Source: Octadecabacter dasysiphoniae (GTDB lineage: Bacteria > Pseudomonadota > Alphaproteobacteria > Rhodobacterales > Rhodobacteraceae). From it: DNA of 64,000 bases. Where the stretch lies: positions 782,501 to 846,500 of the forward strand of contig NZ_JAKGAQ010000002.1 of assembly GCF_021532615.1 (NCBI RefSeq), in the 5' to 3' direction. Below, piece by piece: positions 35,062 through 43,327 of the stretch. A program made the position numbers and the translations under genes. The notes under the pieces were generated by a model. It ran no database searches and was not told the DNA's origin. It was given only the letters and a program-made list of their open reading frames with translations. How positions within the stretch are numbered: the first letter of the stretch is position 1; the number at the start of each line of letters is the position of its first letter.

Positions 35062-37454
35062 CCTCGCATCGCTTTTCCGGTGGGGTCATACGGGGACGGC
35101 GGCAGAACCTTGGCCTGTCTTTCGATGCCGACCACGTGGACGGACAGATCGGTGCCTGGGTCCGCGAATGCCTTGTCGACCATGGCCATCGCGATCGATT
35201 GTCCAACGGTGTAGCCAAACGCGCCCGATGTCGTAAAGCCGACGCGCTTACCGTTTGCCCACACGGGTTCGTAGCCAGAGCAATCCGCGTTCGGGCTATC
35301 AAGGCCCAGTGTAACAAGGACTTGATCCGCCCCGGCGTCGCGGTCTTTCATCGCGGCCGCGCGGCCGTTGAAATCTGGCTTTTGCCAATCAATCCAACGG
35401 TCCATTCCTGTCATCGCCGCCGTGCGGTCTTGGGTGAACTCAGCGGACCAAATTCCAAAGGATTTTTCAATGCGCAACGACAGCATCGCATTGAATCCGA
35501 TTTCCTTAAGGTCGTGATCTGTGCCTGCCTCAAGAAGCATACGGCGCAACGCGATATGTTCATTTGCATGGCAATGAATTTCATACCCCAACTCGCCGGT
35601 AACGGACAATCGACCCACTTTGCAGCCTAATAGACCCAGATCGATGGTGCCGCAGCCCATAAACGACAGATCAAGGTCAGGCTGAATTGCCTGCATTATC
35701 TTGGTGGAATTTGGCCCCGAAAGGGAGAATCCGCAGATGTCATCAGACATGTCGCGCAACGCTGTGTCCCGTCCCTTATGGTCCGCAAACCAGCGTTTGT
35801 GCCATTCGCGCAGGTAGTATGACCCCATGATCCACCAGGTGCCGTCCCCCCAGTTGAACAGCGTCAGATCACCCTTGAGCTTACCTTGAGGCGACAACAT
35901 AACCGCCAACCGCGCGCGGCCCGGCTTTGGCAGTTTTGTGGCAAACATTTTGTTCAACCAGTCTTCCGCACCGTCCCCAGATACTTCGAAACGCGAAAAT
36001 CCAGTGATATCGAGCAATCCGGCGGCCTCGCGTACCGCTTTGCACTCTGCTTCAACGAATTCCGAGGCGTTAGATCGATTAAGTGAGGGGGCTTCTTCAA
36101 AGTCCTTGGGCGCGAAGTATAGCGGAGTTTCTAACCCCCAACTTGTTCCCCAACGACACCCCGCATCCGTCATTGCATCATGCGCGGGTGCCATACGCAA
36201 AGGCCGGCCTGCGGGCAGTTGTTCATTCGGATAGGTCATTACAAAGCGGCGGGAATAGAATTGGCCCGTCGTTTGTTTGATATACTCTTTGTTGGACTGG
36301 TGTTCGCCGTAACGGGCAATGTCCATAGACCAAGCATCAGTCTCTGTATCACCGTGAATCATCCATTCTGCGAGGGTTTTGCCAACGCCGCCGCCCTGAA
36401 GGAACCCAGCCATTACACCACACGCGAGCCAGTAATTCGGCACAGATTCCACGGGGCCGACCAGCGGATTACCGTCAGGTGAGAAGGTGAAAGCGCCGTT
36501 CACCCATGACGAAATCCCGACATCGTTGAGGCAGGGATAGCGTTCAAACGCGAGCATCAGCTCTTTCTCAATCCGATCAGTGTCCTCTTGCAACAATTCA
36601 ATGCCGTATTCCCACGGCGCGCCGTCCATCATCCAGTGCTGGTGGTCCGTTTCATAGATACCGACAAGAATGCCCTTTTTGTCCTGTCGCATATAGGTGA
36701 ACCCCTCAAGGTCCACAGTCATGGGCACTTCGAAATCAATTGCTTCGAGTTCGGGGATCGTTTCTGTCAGAAAATAGTGGTGCGACAACGGGGATACAGG
36801 CAGGTCCAGCCCGACCATCCGCCCATTTTGTTTCGCCCATAGGCCACCCGCATTTACGACGTGTTCGGCCGTAATAGTGCCATTTTCTGTCACGACTTCC
36901 CATGCCGAACCCTTCCAATTCAGCTCCAGAACGCGGTTGTGTTCGATGATGTCGGCGCCACGTTTCTTTGCGGCACGCGCATAGGCGTGCACGGTGCCTG
37001 TTGTATCGACATAGCCTTCGCGGTCTGCCCAAAGCCCGCCGATCACACCCGTTGTGTCCATTATTGGGCAGGCTTTTTTGATTTCCTCGGGGGTCATCAG
37101 GTGGCAGTCGTCGATGCCAATTGTTTGAAACGTACGCTGTGCCCCTTGTAGCCATTCCCAGCGGTTCGGATCGCAGGCCACTGTGATACCGCCCGTCATG
37201 TGAAGGCCGATATCTATCCCTGATTCAGCCTCTACCTCAGACAGGAGGTCGATTGTATAGGCCTGCAATGCCGCCATGTTAGGGTCTGCATTCAGCGCAT
37301 GGATACCCCCCGCGGCATGCCAAGATGATCCTGCCGTCAGAACATTGCGTTCAATCAACGCAACGTCCGTCCAGCCGAACTTTGCGAGGTGGTAAAGAAC
37401 GGATGCACCTACAACACCCCCACCAATGACAACGACGCGATACTGATCTTTCAT
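35058..37454 (-). CDS. Dimethylglycine/sarcosine dehydrogenase-like flavoprotein with GcvT domain
   Basis: 798 residues from the ATG at 37454 (AAAGGA 7 bases upstream; longer readings lack conservation). N-terminal FAD-binding DAO domain with GGGVVGAS, and SSWHAAGG whose His46 is at the place of the covalent flavin ligand of dimethylglycine dehydrogenase. From about residue 420 a folate-binding GcvT-type aminomethyltransferase domain follows to the C-terminus. Such enzymes oxidatively N-demethylate and hand the one-carbon unit to tetrahydrofolate. First gene of the operon with the MttB-like gene; the pair points to stepwise demethylation of a methylated amine, substrate unknown. Confidence 0.88.
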   Translation of the reverse strand: MKDQYRVVVIGGGVVGASVLYHLAKFGWTDVALIERNVLTAGSSWHAAGGIHALNADPNMAALQAYTIDLLSEVEAESGIDIGLHMTGGITVACDPNRWEWLQGAQRTFQTIGIDDCHLMTPEEIKKACPIMDTTGVIGGLWADREGYVDTTGTVHAYARAAKKRGADIIEHNRVLELNWKGSAWEVVTENGTITAEHVVNAGGLWAKQNGRMVGLDLPVSPLSHHYFLTETIPELEAIDFEVPMTVDLEGFTYMRQDKKGILVGIYETDHQHWMMDGAPWEYGIELLQEDTDRIEKELMLAFERYPCLNDVGISSWVNGAFTFSPDGNPLVGPVESVPNYWLACGVMAGFLQGGGVGKTLAEWMIHGDTETDAWSMDIARYGEHQSNKEYIKQTTGQFYSRRFVMTYPNEQLPAGRPLRMAPAHDAMTDAGCRWGTSWGLETPLYFAPKDFEEAPSLNRSNASEFVEAECKAVREAAGLLDITGFSRFEVSGDGAEDWLNKMFATKLPKPGRARLAVMLSPQGKLKGDLTLFNWGDGTWWIMGSYYLREWHKRWFADHKGRDTALRDMSDDICGFSLSGPNSTKIMQAIQPDLDLSFMGCGTIDLGLLGCKVGRLSVTGELGYEIHCHANEHIALRRMLLEAGTDHDLKEIGFNAMLSLRIEKSFGIWSAEFTQDRTAAMTGMDRWIDWQKPDFNGRAAAMKDRDAGADQVLVTLGLDSPNADCSGYEPVWANGKRVGFTTSGAFGYTVGQSIAMAMVDKAFADPGTDLSVHVVGIERQAKVLPPSPYDPTGKAMRG

Positions 37455-37521
37455 GGGGTGTCCTTTGGCCAAGCTATCACTGTACGAGACCAGCCGCCCC
37501 ATAACCTGTCTAGTCTTAAAA

Positions 37522-37538
37522 GCGACATATGTTGTCGC
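37522..37538. promoter_or_regulatory. Palindromic operator-like site
   Basis: GCGACA-TATGT-TGTCGC is a perfect 6-base inverted repeat with a 5-base spacer. It lies in the 214-base divergent spacer (37455-37668) between the dehydrogenase/MttB operon and the operon starting at 37669, 68 bases upstream of the dehydrogenase start. The rest of the spacer shows no gene. The regulator is unknown. Confidence 0.5.
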
Positions 37539-37668
37539 CACAGTTTCACCCCCACTGCGCTGTTTTGTTGTCACGCCAACGGGTTATTGCCGCCAAGAGT
37601 TTTGACTTGCGGGAGAGTTTACGATTCTATCCCCAAAAAAGAGCAGTATATTTGTATTGGAGACGGCG

Positions 37669-38457
37669 ATGCGCCTGTCAGTTGCATTCGAGAACACCAA
37701 AGACACGTCCGAGGGCCGCGGTCCCGTTCAGGTGGGGTGGTTCCTCAACGAAAAGAAGGGCGGGATCATTTATGACGCGCCTGAACGTGTGCGTTCGGCA
37801 GAAATGAATCGCGAACATGCGAAATCTGCATCCCGCTGCCCTGCGGTCATCAACATGGAAAGCCGCTATTTCATGGTGAAGTGCCCGTTCGACATCCACA
37901 TCGGGTTCGCGCGCGACAAAGACGGCAAACCGTTGCTGCGCAATCTTGCAGGCACACAATCGAGCATCCGGGCGTCCAAGCTTGGGGATAAACTGCATCT
38001 GACATCAGAGGTTGAATGGCGCACCAAGGGTATCCCGACAATCCAGCTGTCTTTGCCCTATGTCTTCATCGCGGACGAGCCTGTTTATATGTCTCAGGTC
38101 AGTCCGTTCATGCACTATTCCAAAGATCCGTTGCCCGGTACGATTTTTGGTGGGCGTTTCCCGATCAACGTTTGGCCCCGACCCCTGATGTGGGCATTCG
38201 AGTGGCACGAGCCTGAAAAGCCGATCAAAATCAAACGCGGTGATTCGTTGTTCTACGCAGGGTTTGAGACTCAATCACCCGAACGCAGCGTGGTTGTCAC
38301 TGAAACAGAAGTGACGCCTGAGCTGACCGAATACATGGACATGATTTCGGGGGCAGTGAACTATGTGAACCAGACGTTTAGCCTGTTCGAAGCCGCAGAA
38401 GAACGCCGCCCCGAAACCTTGGTGAATCCTGTCGCGCGCAAGCGGCCCAAAGGCTGA
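37669..38457 (+). CDS. Conserved-looking protein of unknown function
   Basis: 262 residues from the ATG at 37669 (GGAGA 6 bases upstream). I do not recognise the family. It is soluble, with no signal peptide or membrane helix, rich in Trp, Pro and Phe in the centre (FPINVWPRPLMWAFEW), and ends in a basic tail. The block SASRCPAVINMESRYFMVKCPFDIHIGF holds two Cys in a well-ordered beta-like stretch. The next gene starts 3 bases later, so it probably acts with the glycosyltransferase-like protein. Codon use looks like the neighbours. Confidence 0.8.
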   Translation: MRLSVAFENTKDTSEGRGPVQVGWFLNEKKGGIIYDAPERVRSAEMNREHAKSASRCPAVINMESRYFMVKCPFDIHIGFARDKDGKPLLRNLAGTQSSIRASKLGDKLHLTSEVEWRTKGIPTIQLSLPYVFIADEPVYMSQVSPFMHYSKDPLPGTIFGGRFPINVWPRPLMWAFEWHEPEKPIKIKRGDSLFYAGFETQSPERSVVVTETEVTPELTEYMDMISGAVNYVNQTFSLFEAAEERRPETLVNPVARKRPKG

Positions 38458-38460
38458 TTC

Positions 38461-39831
38461 ATGGTCGATAAATCATTGATAGACGTGCGCACTGCGGCAG
38501 TGGAGGCGCACAAAGCCGGGCGCTTTGACGATGCGCTTACGGGCTATGCCGAGTATCTGACACAACAACCGACGGATGCTGGAATTTGGACCAACCTCGG
38601 CGCGCTTTATAGGGCTTTGGGGCAGCACCAGATGGGGCGTACGGCACAGACGCGCGCCTTTACTTTGGCGCCAGACGAAAAGGGTGTGTTGAACAACTAC
38701 GCCAATATCCTGTCCGATCTTGGGGATTATGCAATGTCGATTGAACTGCGGGAAAAGTCTCTCGCGCTTGATCCGACCCATTTGATGCATCACGCGATGA
38801 TAGGCCGATGCTATCGCGGGATGGGCGACTATGATGCTGCAATCGCTTATCTGACCCCGAAGGTAGACGAATTTCCGCAAGAGCCTGAAATCCAGCTGCA
38901 ACTCGCCTTTGCACAGCTTGGTGCGGGGCATTATGGCGCCGCGTTTCGCAGCTATGACGCACGTTGGTTGACTGAGGAAATGGACAATCCGAACGTCCCG
39001 TTTCCAAAGTGGACGGACGGAATGCCGATTGATGGAAAATCGATCCTAATTCTGCCTGAACAGGGGTTCGGCGATATGGTTTTGCTGTCGCGGTTCATTC
39101 CGTTGATTGCAGAAAAAGGGGCTAAGGTTCGATTGGTCGCAAAGGGCCCCCTGTTGCGTTTGTTGGACGGTGTTGAAGGCATCGACTGGATCGGGAAAAG
39201 CGCCACCAAAGAAGATCCTGTTGATATGTGGATCAGCCTAATGGATTTGCCCAAGCTAGTTTATGGACCGACCGAGGCAGGCAATGTACCGCCCCCAACA
39301 GTGTTGAATATTCCCGCCGACAGTGCGGCCCGTGCGAAACGATTGACGGCGAAGCATCGCGATATGTTCAAGGTCGGCGTCGTTTGGTCCGGTTCTGCAA
39401 CGTACAAAGGCAACACATTCCGATCATTTACGCATCGCGAATTCCTACCCATGGCCAATGTTCCCAATGTGCAGTTGTTCAGTTTGTATAAGGGCCCGTT
39501 TCTTGAGGCGTTCCAAAAGGATGGAAGTGCGGCTTTGATGGTCGATACCGCCAGCACAGATCGCGATTTTGCAGATTGCGCGGCAACCATGCGCGAAATG
39601 GATTTGATCATAACGTCAGACACAGCCACCGCGCATATCGCGGGATCGTTGGGTGTTCCAACGTGGGTCATGCTGCATTGGGATTCGTTTTGGGTCTATC
39701 GCCACAGCGGTGAAACAACCCCGTGGTATCCGTCTATGCGATTGTTCCGACAGCCCAAGCCACAAGATTGGCAAGGCGCATTTGATGCAGCACAGGCTGC
39801 TTTGGTAAATGAGGTAGAGGCCCATGGCTGA
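38461..39831 (+). CDS. TPR protein with glycosyltransferase (GT-B-like) domain
   Basis: 456 residues. Residues about 5-170 are four to five tetratricopeptide repeats (for example DAGIWTNLGALYRALGQ and HLMHHAMIGRCYRGMGDYDAAI). From about 195 to the end comes a glycosyltransferase-9/41-like domain with LILPEQGFGDMVLLSRF and the nucleotide-sugar-side motif LIITSDTATAHIAGSLGVPTW. TPR-GT proteins of this kind modify surface proteins, flagellins or polysaccharides. It overlaps the next gene by 8 bases. Substrate unknown; nearness to motB and flagellar genes is suggestive only. Confidence 0.82.
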   Translation: MVDKSLIDVRTAAVEAHKAGRFDDALTGYAEYLTQQPTDAGIWTNLGALYRALGQHQMGRTAQTRAFTLAPDEKGVLNNYANILSDLGDYAMSIELREKSLALDPTHLMHHAMIGRCYRGMGDYDAAIAYLTPKVDEFPQEPEIQLQLAFAQLGAGHYGAAFRSYDARWLTEEMDNPNVPFPKWTDGMPIDGKSILILPEQGFGDMVLLSRFIPLIAEKGAKVRLVAKGPLLRLLDGVEGIDWIGKSATKEDPVDMWISLMDLPKLVYGPTEAGNVPPPTVLNIPADSAARAKRLTAKHRDMFKVGVVWSGSATYKGNTFRSFTHREFLPMANVPNVQLFSLYKGPFLEAFQKDGSAALMVDTASTDRDFADCAATMREMDLIITSDTATAHIAGSLGVPTWVMLHWDSFWVYRHSGETTPWYPSMRLFRQPKPQDWQGAFDAAQAALVNEVEAHG

Positions 39832-40243
39832 AAATAAAAATGCGGATTATATTCTGGTGCCTACTGCGCCGGGTGAATTGATCGACAAACTGACCATTCT
39901 GCGCCTGAAAGAAGAACGGATCGCTGACCCTGCCAAGGTCGCGAACGTTGTGATTGAAAAAACTGCGTTGATGGAAACAGCTGACGCCCAAGTTCCACCC
40001 AGCGCAGAGTTAGATGCGCTTTGGGAAGACTTGTACCAGATCAACGCTGACCTTTGGGTTATCGAAGATGACATTCGTGAGTGCGAAAAGGCGAAGGATT
40101 TTGGGGAAGAATTCATCCGACTCGCTAGGGCCGTTTACATCACCAATGATCGGCGTGCGGACGTCAAAAAGAAGATCAACCTTTTGCTGGGATCGGCCTT
40201 GGTCGAAGAAAAATCCTATGCGGACCATGGAGTCGAAACATGA
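39824..40243 (+). CDS. Small soluble protein, DUF6165-like
   Basis: 139 residues. The start APGELIDKLTILRLKEERI followed by helical, charged sequence recalls the DUF6165 family, often found beside sugar or polysaccharide genes; I am not certain of the assignment. No membrane segment or known catalytic motif. It overlaps the glycosyltransferase-like gene by 8 bases and the FkbM gene by 4, so stoichiometric synthesis is likely. Confidence 0.75.
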   Translation: MAENKNADYILVPTAPGELIDKLTILRLKEERIADPAKVANVVIEKTALMETADAQVPPSAELDALWEDLYQINADLWVIEDDIRECEKAKDFGEEFIRLARAVYITNDRRADVKKKINLLLGSALVEEKSYADHGVET

Positions 40244-41001
40244 GCGAGAACGTAAACGAAGCGCGCCGTCTGCTGCGCAAAGAAGCCAAAAAATTGACTA
40301 CAGCGTTGAAGGAAAACCGATCGCGGTCGCGCGGCCCGATCGTGCGTCAGCTTCATGAAGTGCAGCAGATGTTGTATCCGCTCTATACCTACACATCACA
40401 GGCAGGTCAGGACCATGTTGTCGACCGTTTGATGAAGGGAAAGCGTGGCGGTACATTTGTCGATGTCGGTGGATATGACGGTGTAACAGGGTCGAATACC
40501 TATCACCTAGAAGCCACGCGCGGCTGGACCGGGGCCTTGGTTGAACCTGTGCGCGCACAAATAGCCAAGGCGGAAACGATGCGAACGTGCCCCTGTCTTG
40601 AAGTCGCAATCGCCCCGCAAAAAGGGGAGGCCGATTTCATCGAAATCACCGAAGGCTACACCCAGATGAGCGGACTGACCGCCAGCTATGACGATAATCT
40701 TCTAAAAACCGTGCGAAAAGATAAGCGGCACAAAGAGAACGTTATCAAAGTAAAGACGATGACGTTGTCCGACGTGCTTCATCAGGTCGATATTGTGAAT
40801 CCTGATTTCATTTCGCTTGATATTGAAGGTGGGGAAATTGCCTGTCTCAAAGGGTTCCCCTTTGCCGATCACGACGTGAAAATCTGGTCAATCGAAAACA
40901 ACACCGGCACGCCCGAGATTAAACAGATCATGGACGAACAAGGTTACGATTTAATCGAATTTTGCGGACCTGATGAAGTGTATTTTAAGCGTTCGCCCTA
41001 A
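40240..41001 (+). CDS. FkbM-family methyltransferase
   Basis: 253 residues. After a basic helical N-terminus (about 1-55), the SAM-dependent fold starts with SQAGQDHVVDRL and GGTFVDVGGYDGVTGSNTYHLE, then LVEPV and the FkbM hallmark PDFISLDIEGGE. FkbM enzymes O-methylate sugars or polyketides. Last gene of the four-gene operon, coupled by ATGA; the product would methylate the glycan that the TPR-GT builds, which is inference. Confidence 0.88.
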   Translation: MSENVNEARRLLRKEAKKLTTALKENRSRSRGPIVRQLHEVQQMLYPLYTYTSQAGQDHVVDRLMKGKRGGTFVDVGGYDGVTGSNTYHLEATRGWTGALVEPVRAQIAKAETMRTCPCLEVAIAPQKGEADFIEITEGYTQMSGLTASYDDNLLKTVRKDKRHKENVIKVKTMTLSDVLHQVDIVNPDFISLDIEGGEIACLKGFPFADHDVKIWSIENNTGTPEIKQIMDEQGYDLIEFCGPDEVYFKRSP

Positions 41002-41076
41002 CCCCAACACATTTCCATCACAGGTCGCGCCCGCCTTAGCCAGTAGTCCAATGTCCAGATGAGTACTGGAGTGGAC

Positions 41077-41904
41077 ATGGCTGACCGATCAAATGCACCG
41101 ATCATAATTAAGCGCAAGAAAGTCGTCAGTGGTGGCGGGCACCATGGCGGCGCATGGAAGGTTGCCTATGCGGACTTTGTGACCGCAATGATGGCCTTCT
41201 TTCTGTTGATGTGGCTGCTGAACGCGACAACGGAACAACAGCGCAAAGGTCTGGCCGATTATTTTTCGCCCACAATTGCCGTTGCGCGTGTGTCGGGTGG
41301 TGGTGATGGCATGTTTGGCGGATCAAGCATGATGGAAGACGATACCCTCTCCCAGAATGGTGATGGCGAAGCGGGTGGAATTCCATTTGAAGGCACCGCC
41401 GAAGGTCAGGCTGAGGCGCAGGCGCGTGCAGCCGAAGTCGCCATTCTACAAGAGATCGAAGCAACGCTTTTGGGCATCGGTGGTGAAAGCTTTGTCCAGC
41501 AAGAGGCCCTGCGCCACGTTGTGACCCGACTAACTGACGAAGGTCTCATCATTGAGGTATTCGCCCGTGAAAATGCGCCGCTGTTTGTGAATGACGGAAC
41601 GGAACCTGCACCTATTCTGATTGAGTTAACGACAATGTTTGCGCGGGTTTTTGACATCGTTACCAATCCGGTTGCTGTCGAAGGCCACACCAGAAGCGCA
41701 CCCTTGGTTGTCGCCAACAGACCCGTTTGGGACATCTCTACGGGGCGTGCTGAAACAGTGCGCCTATTGCTTGAAGCGGGCAACCTTGACCCAACACGCA
41801 TCGCGCGCATCACCGGACATGGTGATCGTGATCTTGCGCGAAACGATGCACTGTCCGTACGCAATAACCGGATCGAGATCACACTCTTGCGGGTTCAGGA
41901 CTAA
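41077..41904 (+). CDS. motB: Flagellar stator protein MotB
   Basis: 275 residues from the ATG at 41077 (GGAG upstream; the ATG at 41059 is possible). One membrane helix (about 32-50) with Asp33 in AYADFVTAMMAFF as the proton-binding residue, then a linker and a C-terminal OmpA-like peptidoglycan-binding domain (AVEGHT, ITGHGDRDL, RNNRIEITLL). With MotA it forms the proton-driven stator. The gene is about 10 kb from motA, outside its operon. Confidence 0.94.
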   Translation: MADRSNAPIIIKRKKVVSGGGHHGGAWKVAYADFVTAMMAFFLLMWLLNATTEQQRKGLADYFSPTIAVARVSGGGDGMFGGSSMMEDDTLSQNGDGEAGGIPFEGTAEGQAEAQARAAEVAILQEIEATLLGIGGESFVQQEALRHVVTRLTDEGLIIEVFARENAPLFVNDGTEPAPILIELTTMFARVFDIVTNPVAVEGHTRSAPLVVANRPVWDISTGRAETVRLLLEAGNLDPTRIARITGHGDRDLARNDALSVRNNRIEITLLRVQD

Positions 41905-41928
41905 GTAAACTATCGCGGATTTTATCTA

Positions 41929-41943
41929 TTAGCGGCCCGTTAA
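41929..41943. promoter_or_regulatory. CtrA-like site upstream of flgE
   Basis: TTAG-CGGCCCG-TTAA matches the CtrA consensus TTAA-N7-TTAA at seven of eight positions. It lies 61 bases before the flgE start in the 99-base motB-flgE gap. CtrA controls flagellar genes in many Rhodobacterales. Confidence 0.5.
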
Positions 41944-42003
41944 GGCCCGAGCCTGTAGGTCAGTGACAAGCACGTTGAATCTTGTGACAGAAAGGCCAAG
42001 CCA

Positions 42004-43308
42004 ATGACAATTTCTTCTTCCCTGAACGCCAGTGTGGCGGGACTCGCCTCCAACGCCAGTCGCCTCGCGACAATCTCGGACAATATCGCGAACTCGTCGA
42101 CCTACGGGTATAAGCGGGCCGTAACGGATTTCCATTCGATGGTGATCGATAGCGGTGCTGGCAAATACACCGCCGGGGGTGTCCGGGTCACGACAGAGCG
42201 GATGATTGATGAACGCGGCCCTCTGGTGGCGACATCGAATTCAACCGACCTCGCCGTGCGTGGGCGGGGGATGTTACCCGTGACAAAGGGTTCGTCTGTC
42301 GGAATTGGTGAAGCAACAGATTTTCCGATGCAACTGGCCACGACTGGTTCCTTTCGCGCCGATGCGGACGGGTATCTGACCACACCAAGTGGCTTGGTCC
42401 TACTTGGTTGGCCTGCAAACCCTGATGGGTCAATTTCATCATTTCCGCGTGACAGCATCGGTGGTCTTGAACCAATCCGCGTGAATTCGAACCAATTCTC
42501 GAGCGACCCAACAACGGCCATTGACCTTACCGTCAATCTACCTGCTACAGCGACCGAGGCTGGCGCTGCTGGCGACACAGAATCTTTGTCTATCGAATAT
42601 TATGACAACTTGGGTATCGCCGAAAATCTATCGATCAACTTTGTACCTGACGTTCCAGCAACAGGATCGTCAAATACGTGGACGATGTTCATCGAAGACA
42701 GCTCAAGTGGTGGCACCGTCGTGGGGCAATATACGCTTCAATTTGATGATTCTCCGGGCCTTGGCGGGCGCCTTTTGTCCGTAACGGATTCAGTTGGTGG
42801 TCCTTATGTTGCTGCTGATGGAACACTGTCGGTCACCACGGGAAGCGGTGATATTACCATCGATATTGGTGAGCTGGGTGATCCTGGTGGCATGTCGCAA
42901 TTGTCTGACGCCTTTGCGCCTGTTTCGATTTCCAAAGACGGATCACCGGTCGGAAACATGACATCGGTGGAAGTTGATGCAAACGGCTTCGTACAGGCAT
43001 TCTTTGATACGGGTATCTCCCGGACAATCTATCAAATTCCACTTGTGGACGTGCCAAATATAAATGGCCTCGAGACTGAAGATCACCAAAGTTACACAGT
43101 CACTCCTGAAAGCGGCGAATTCTATCTTTGGGATGCCAGCGATGGTCCCACGGGCGACATCGTCAGCTTTGCCCGTGAAGAGTCTGCGACTGACGTTGCT
43201 GGCGAACTGACCCAATTGATCCAGACGCAACGGGCCTACTCATCGAATGCTAAGGTCATCCAGACTGTAGATGAGATGCTTCAGGAAACCACAAACATCA
43301 AACGATAA
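42004..43308 (+). CDS. flgE: Flagellar hook protein
   Basis: 434 residues. N-terminal rod/hook motif NASVAGLASNASRLATISDNIANSSTYGYKR in two conserved halves, and the C-terminal D0 helix ending in the QTQRAYSSNAKVIQTVDEMLQ pattern, frame a beta-rich central domain. FlgE builds the hook outside the cell by export through the flagellar type III apparatus. First gene of flgE-flgK-flgL-flgI. Confidence 0.95.
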   Translation: MTISSSLNASVAGLASNASRLATISDNIANSSTYGYKRAVTDFHSMVIDSGAGKYTAGGVRVTTERMIDERGPLVATSNSTDLAVRGRGMLPVTKGSSVGIGEATDFPMQLATTGSFRADADGYLTTPSGLVLLGWPANPDGSISSFPRDSIGGLEPIRVNSNQFSSDPTTAIDLTVNLPATATEAGAAGDTESLSIEYYDNLGIAENLSINFVPDVPATGSSNTWTMFIEDSSSGGTVVGQYTLQFDDSPGLGGRLLSVTDSVGGPYVAADGTLSVTTGSGDITIDIGELGDPGGMSQLSDAFAPVSISKDGSPVGNMTSVEVDANGFVQAFFDTGISRTIYQIPLVDVPNINGLETEDHQSYTVTPESGEFYLWDASDGPTGDIVSFAREESATDVAGELTQLIQTQRAYSSNAKVIQTVDEMLQETTNIKR

Positions 43309-43327
43309 CGCAATGAGGTAGCCGGCC

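Noticed and set aside
37455..37668. A regulator gene in the spacer next to the palindrome
   Set aside because: No open frame with coding character and ribosome-binding site fits in these 214 bases.
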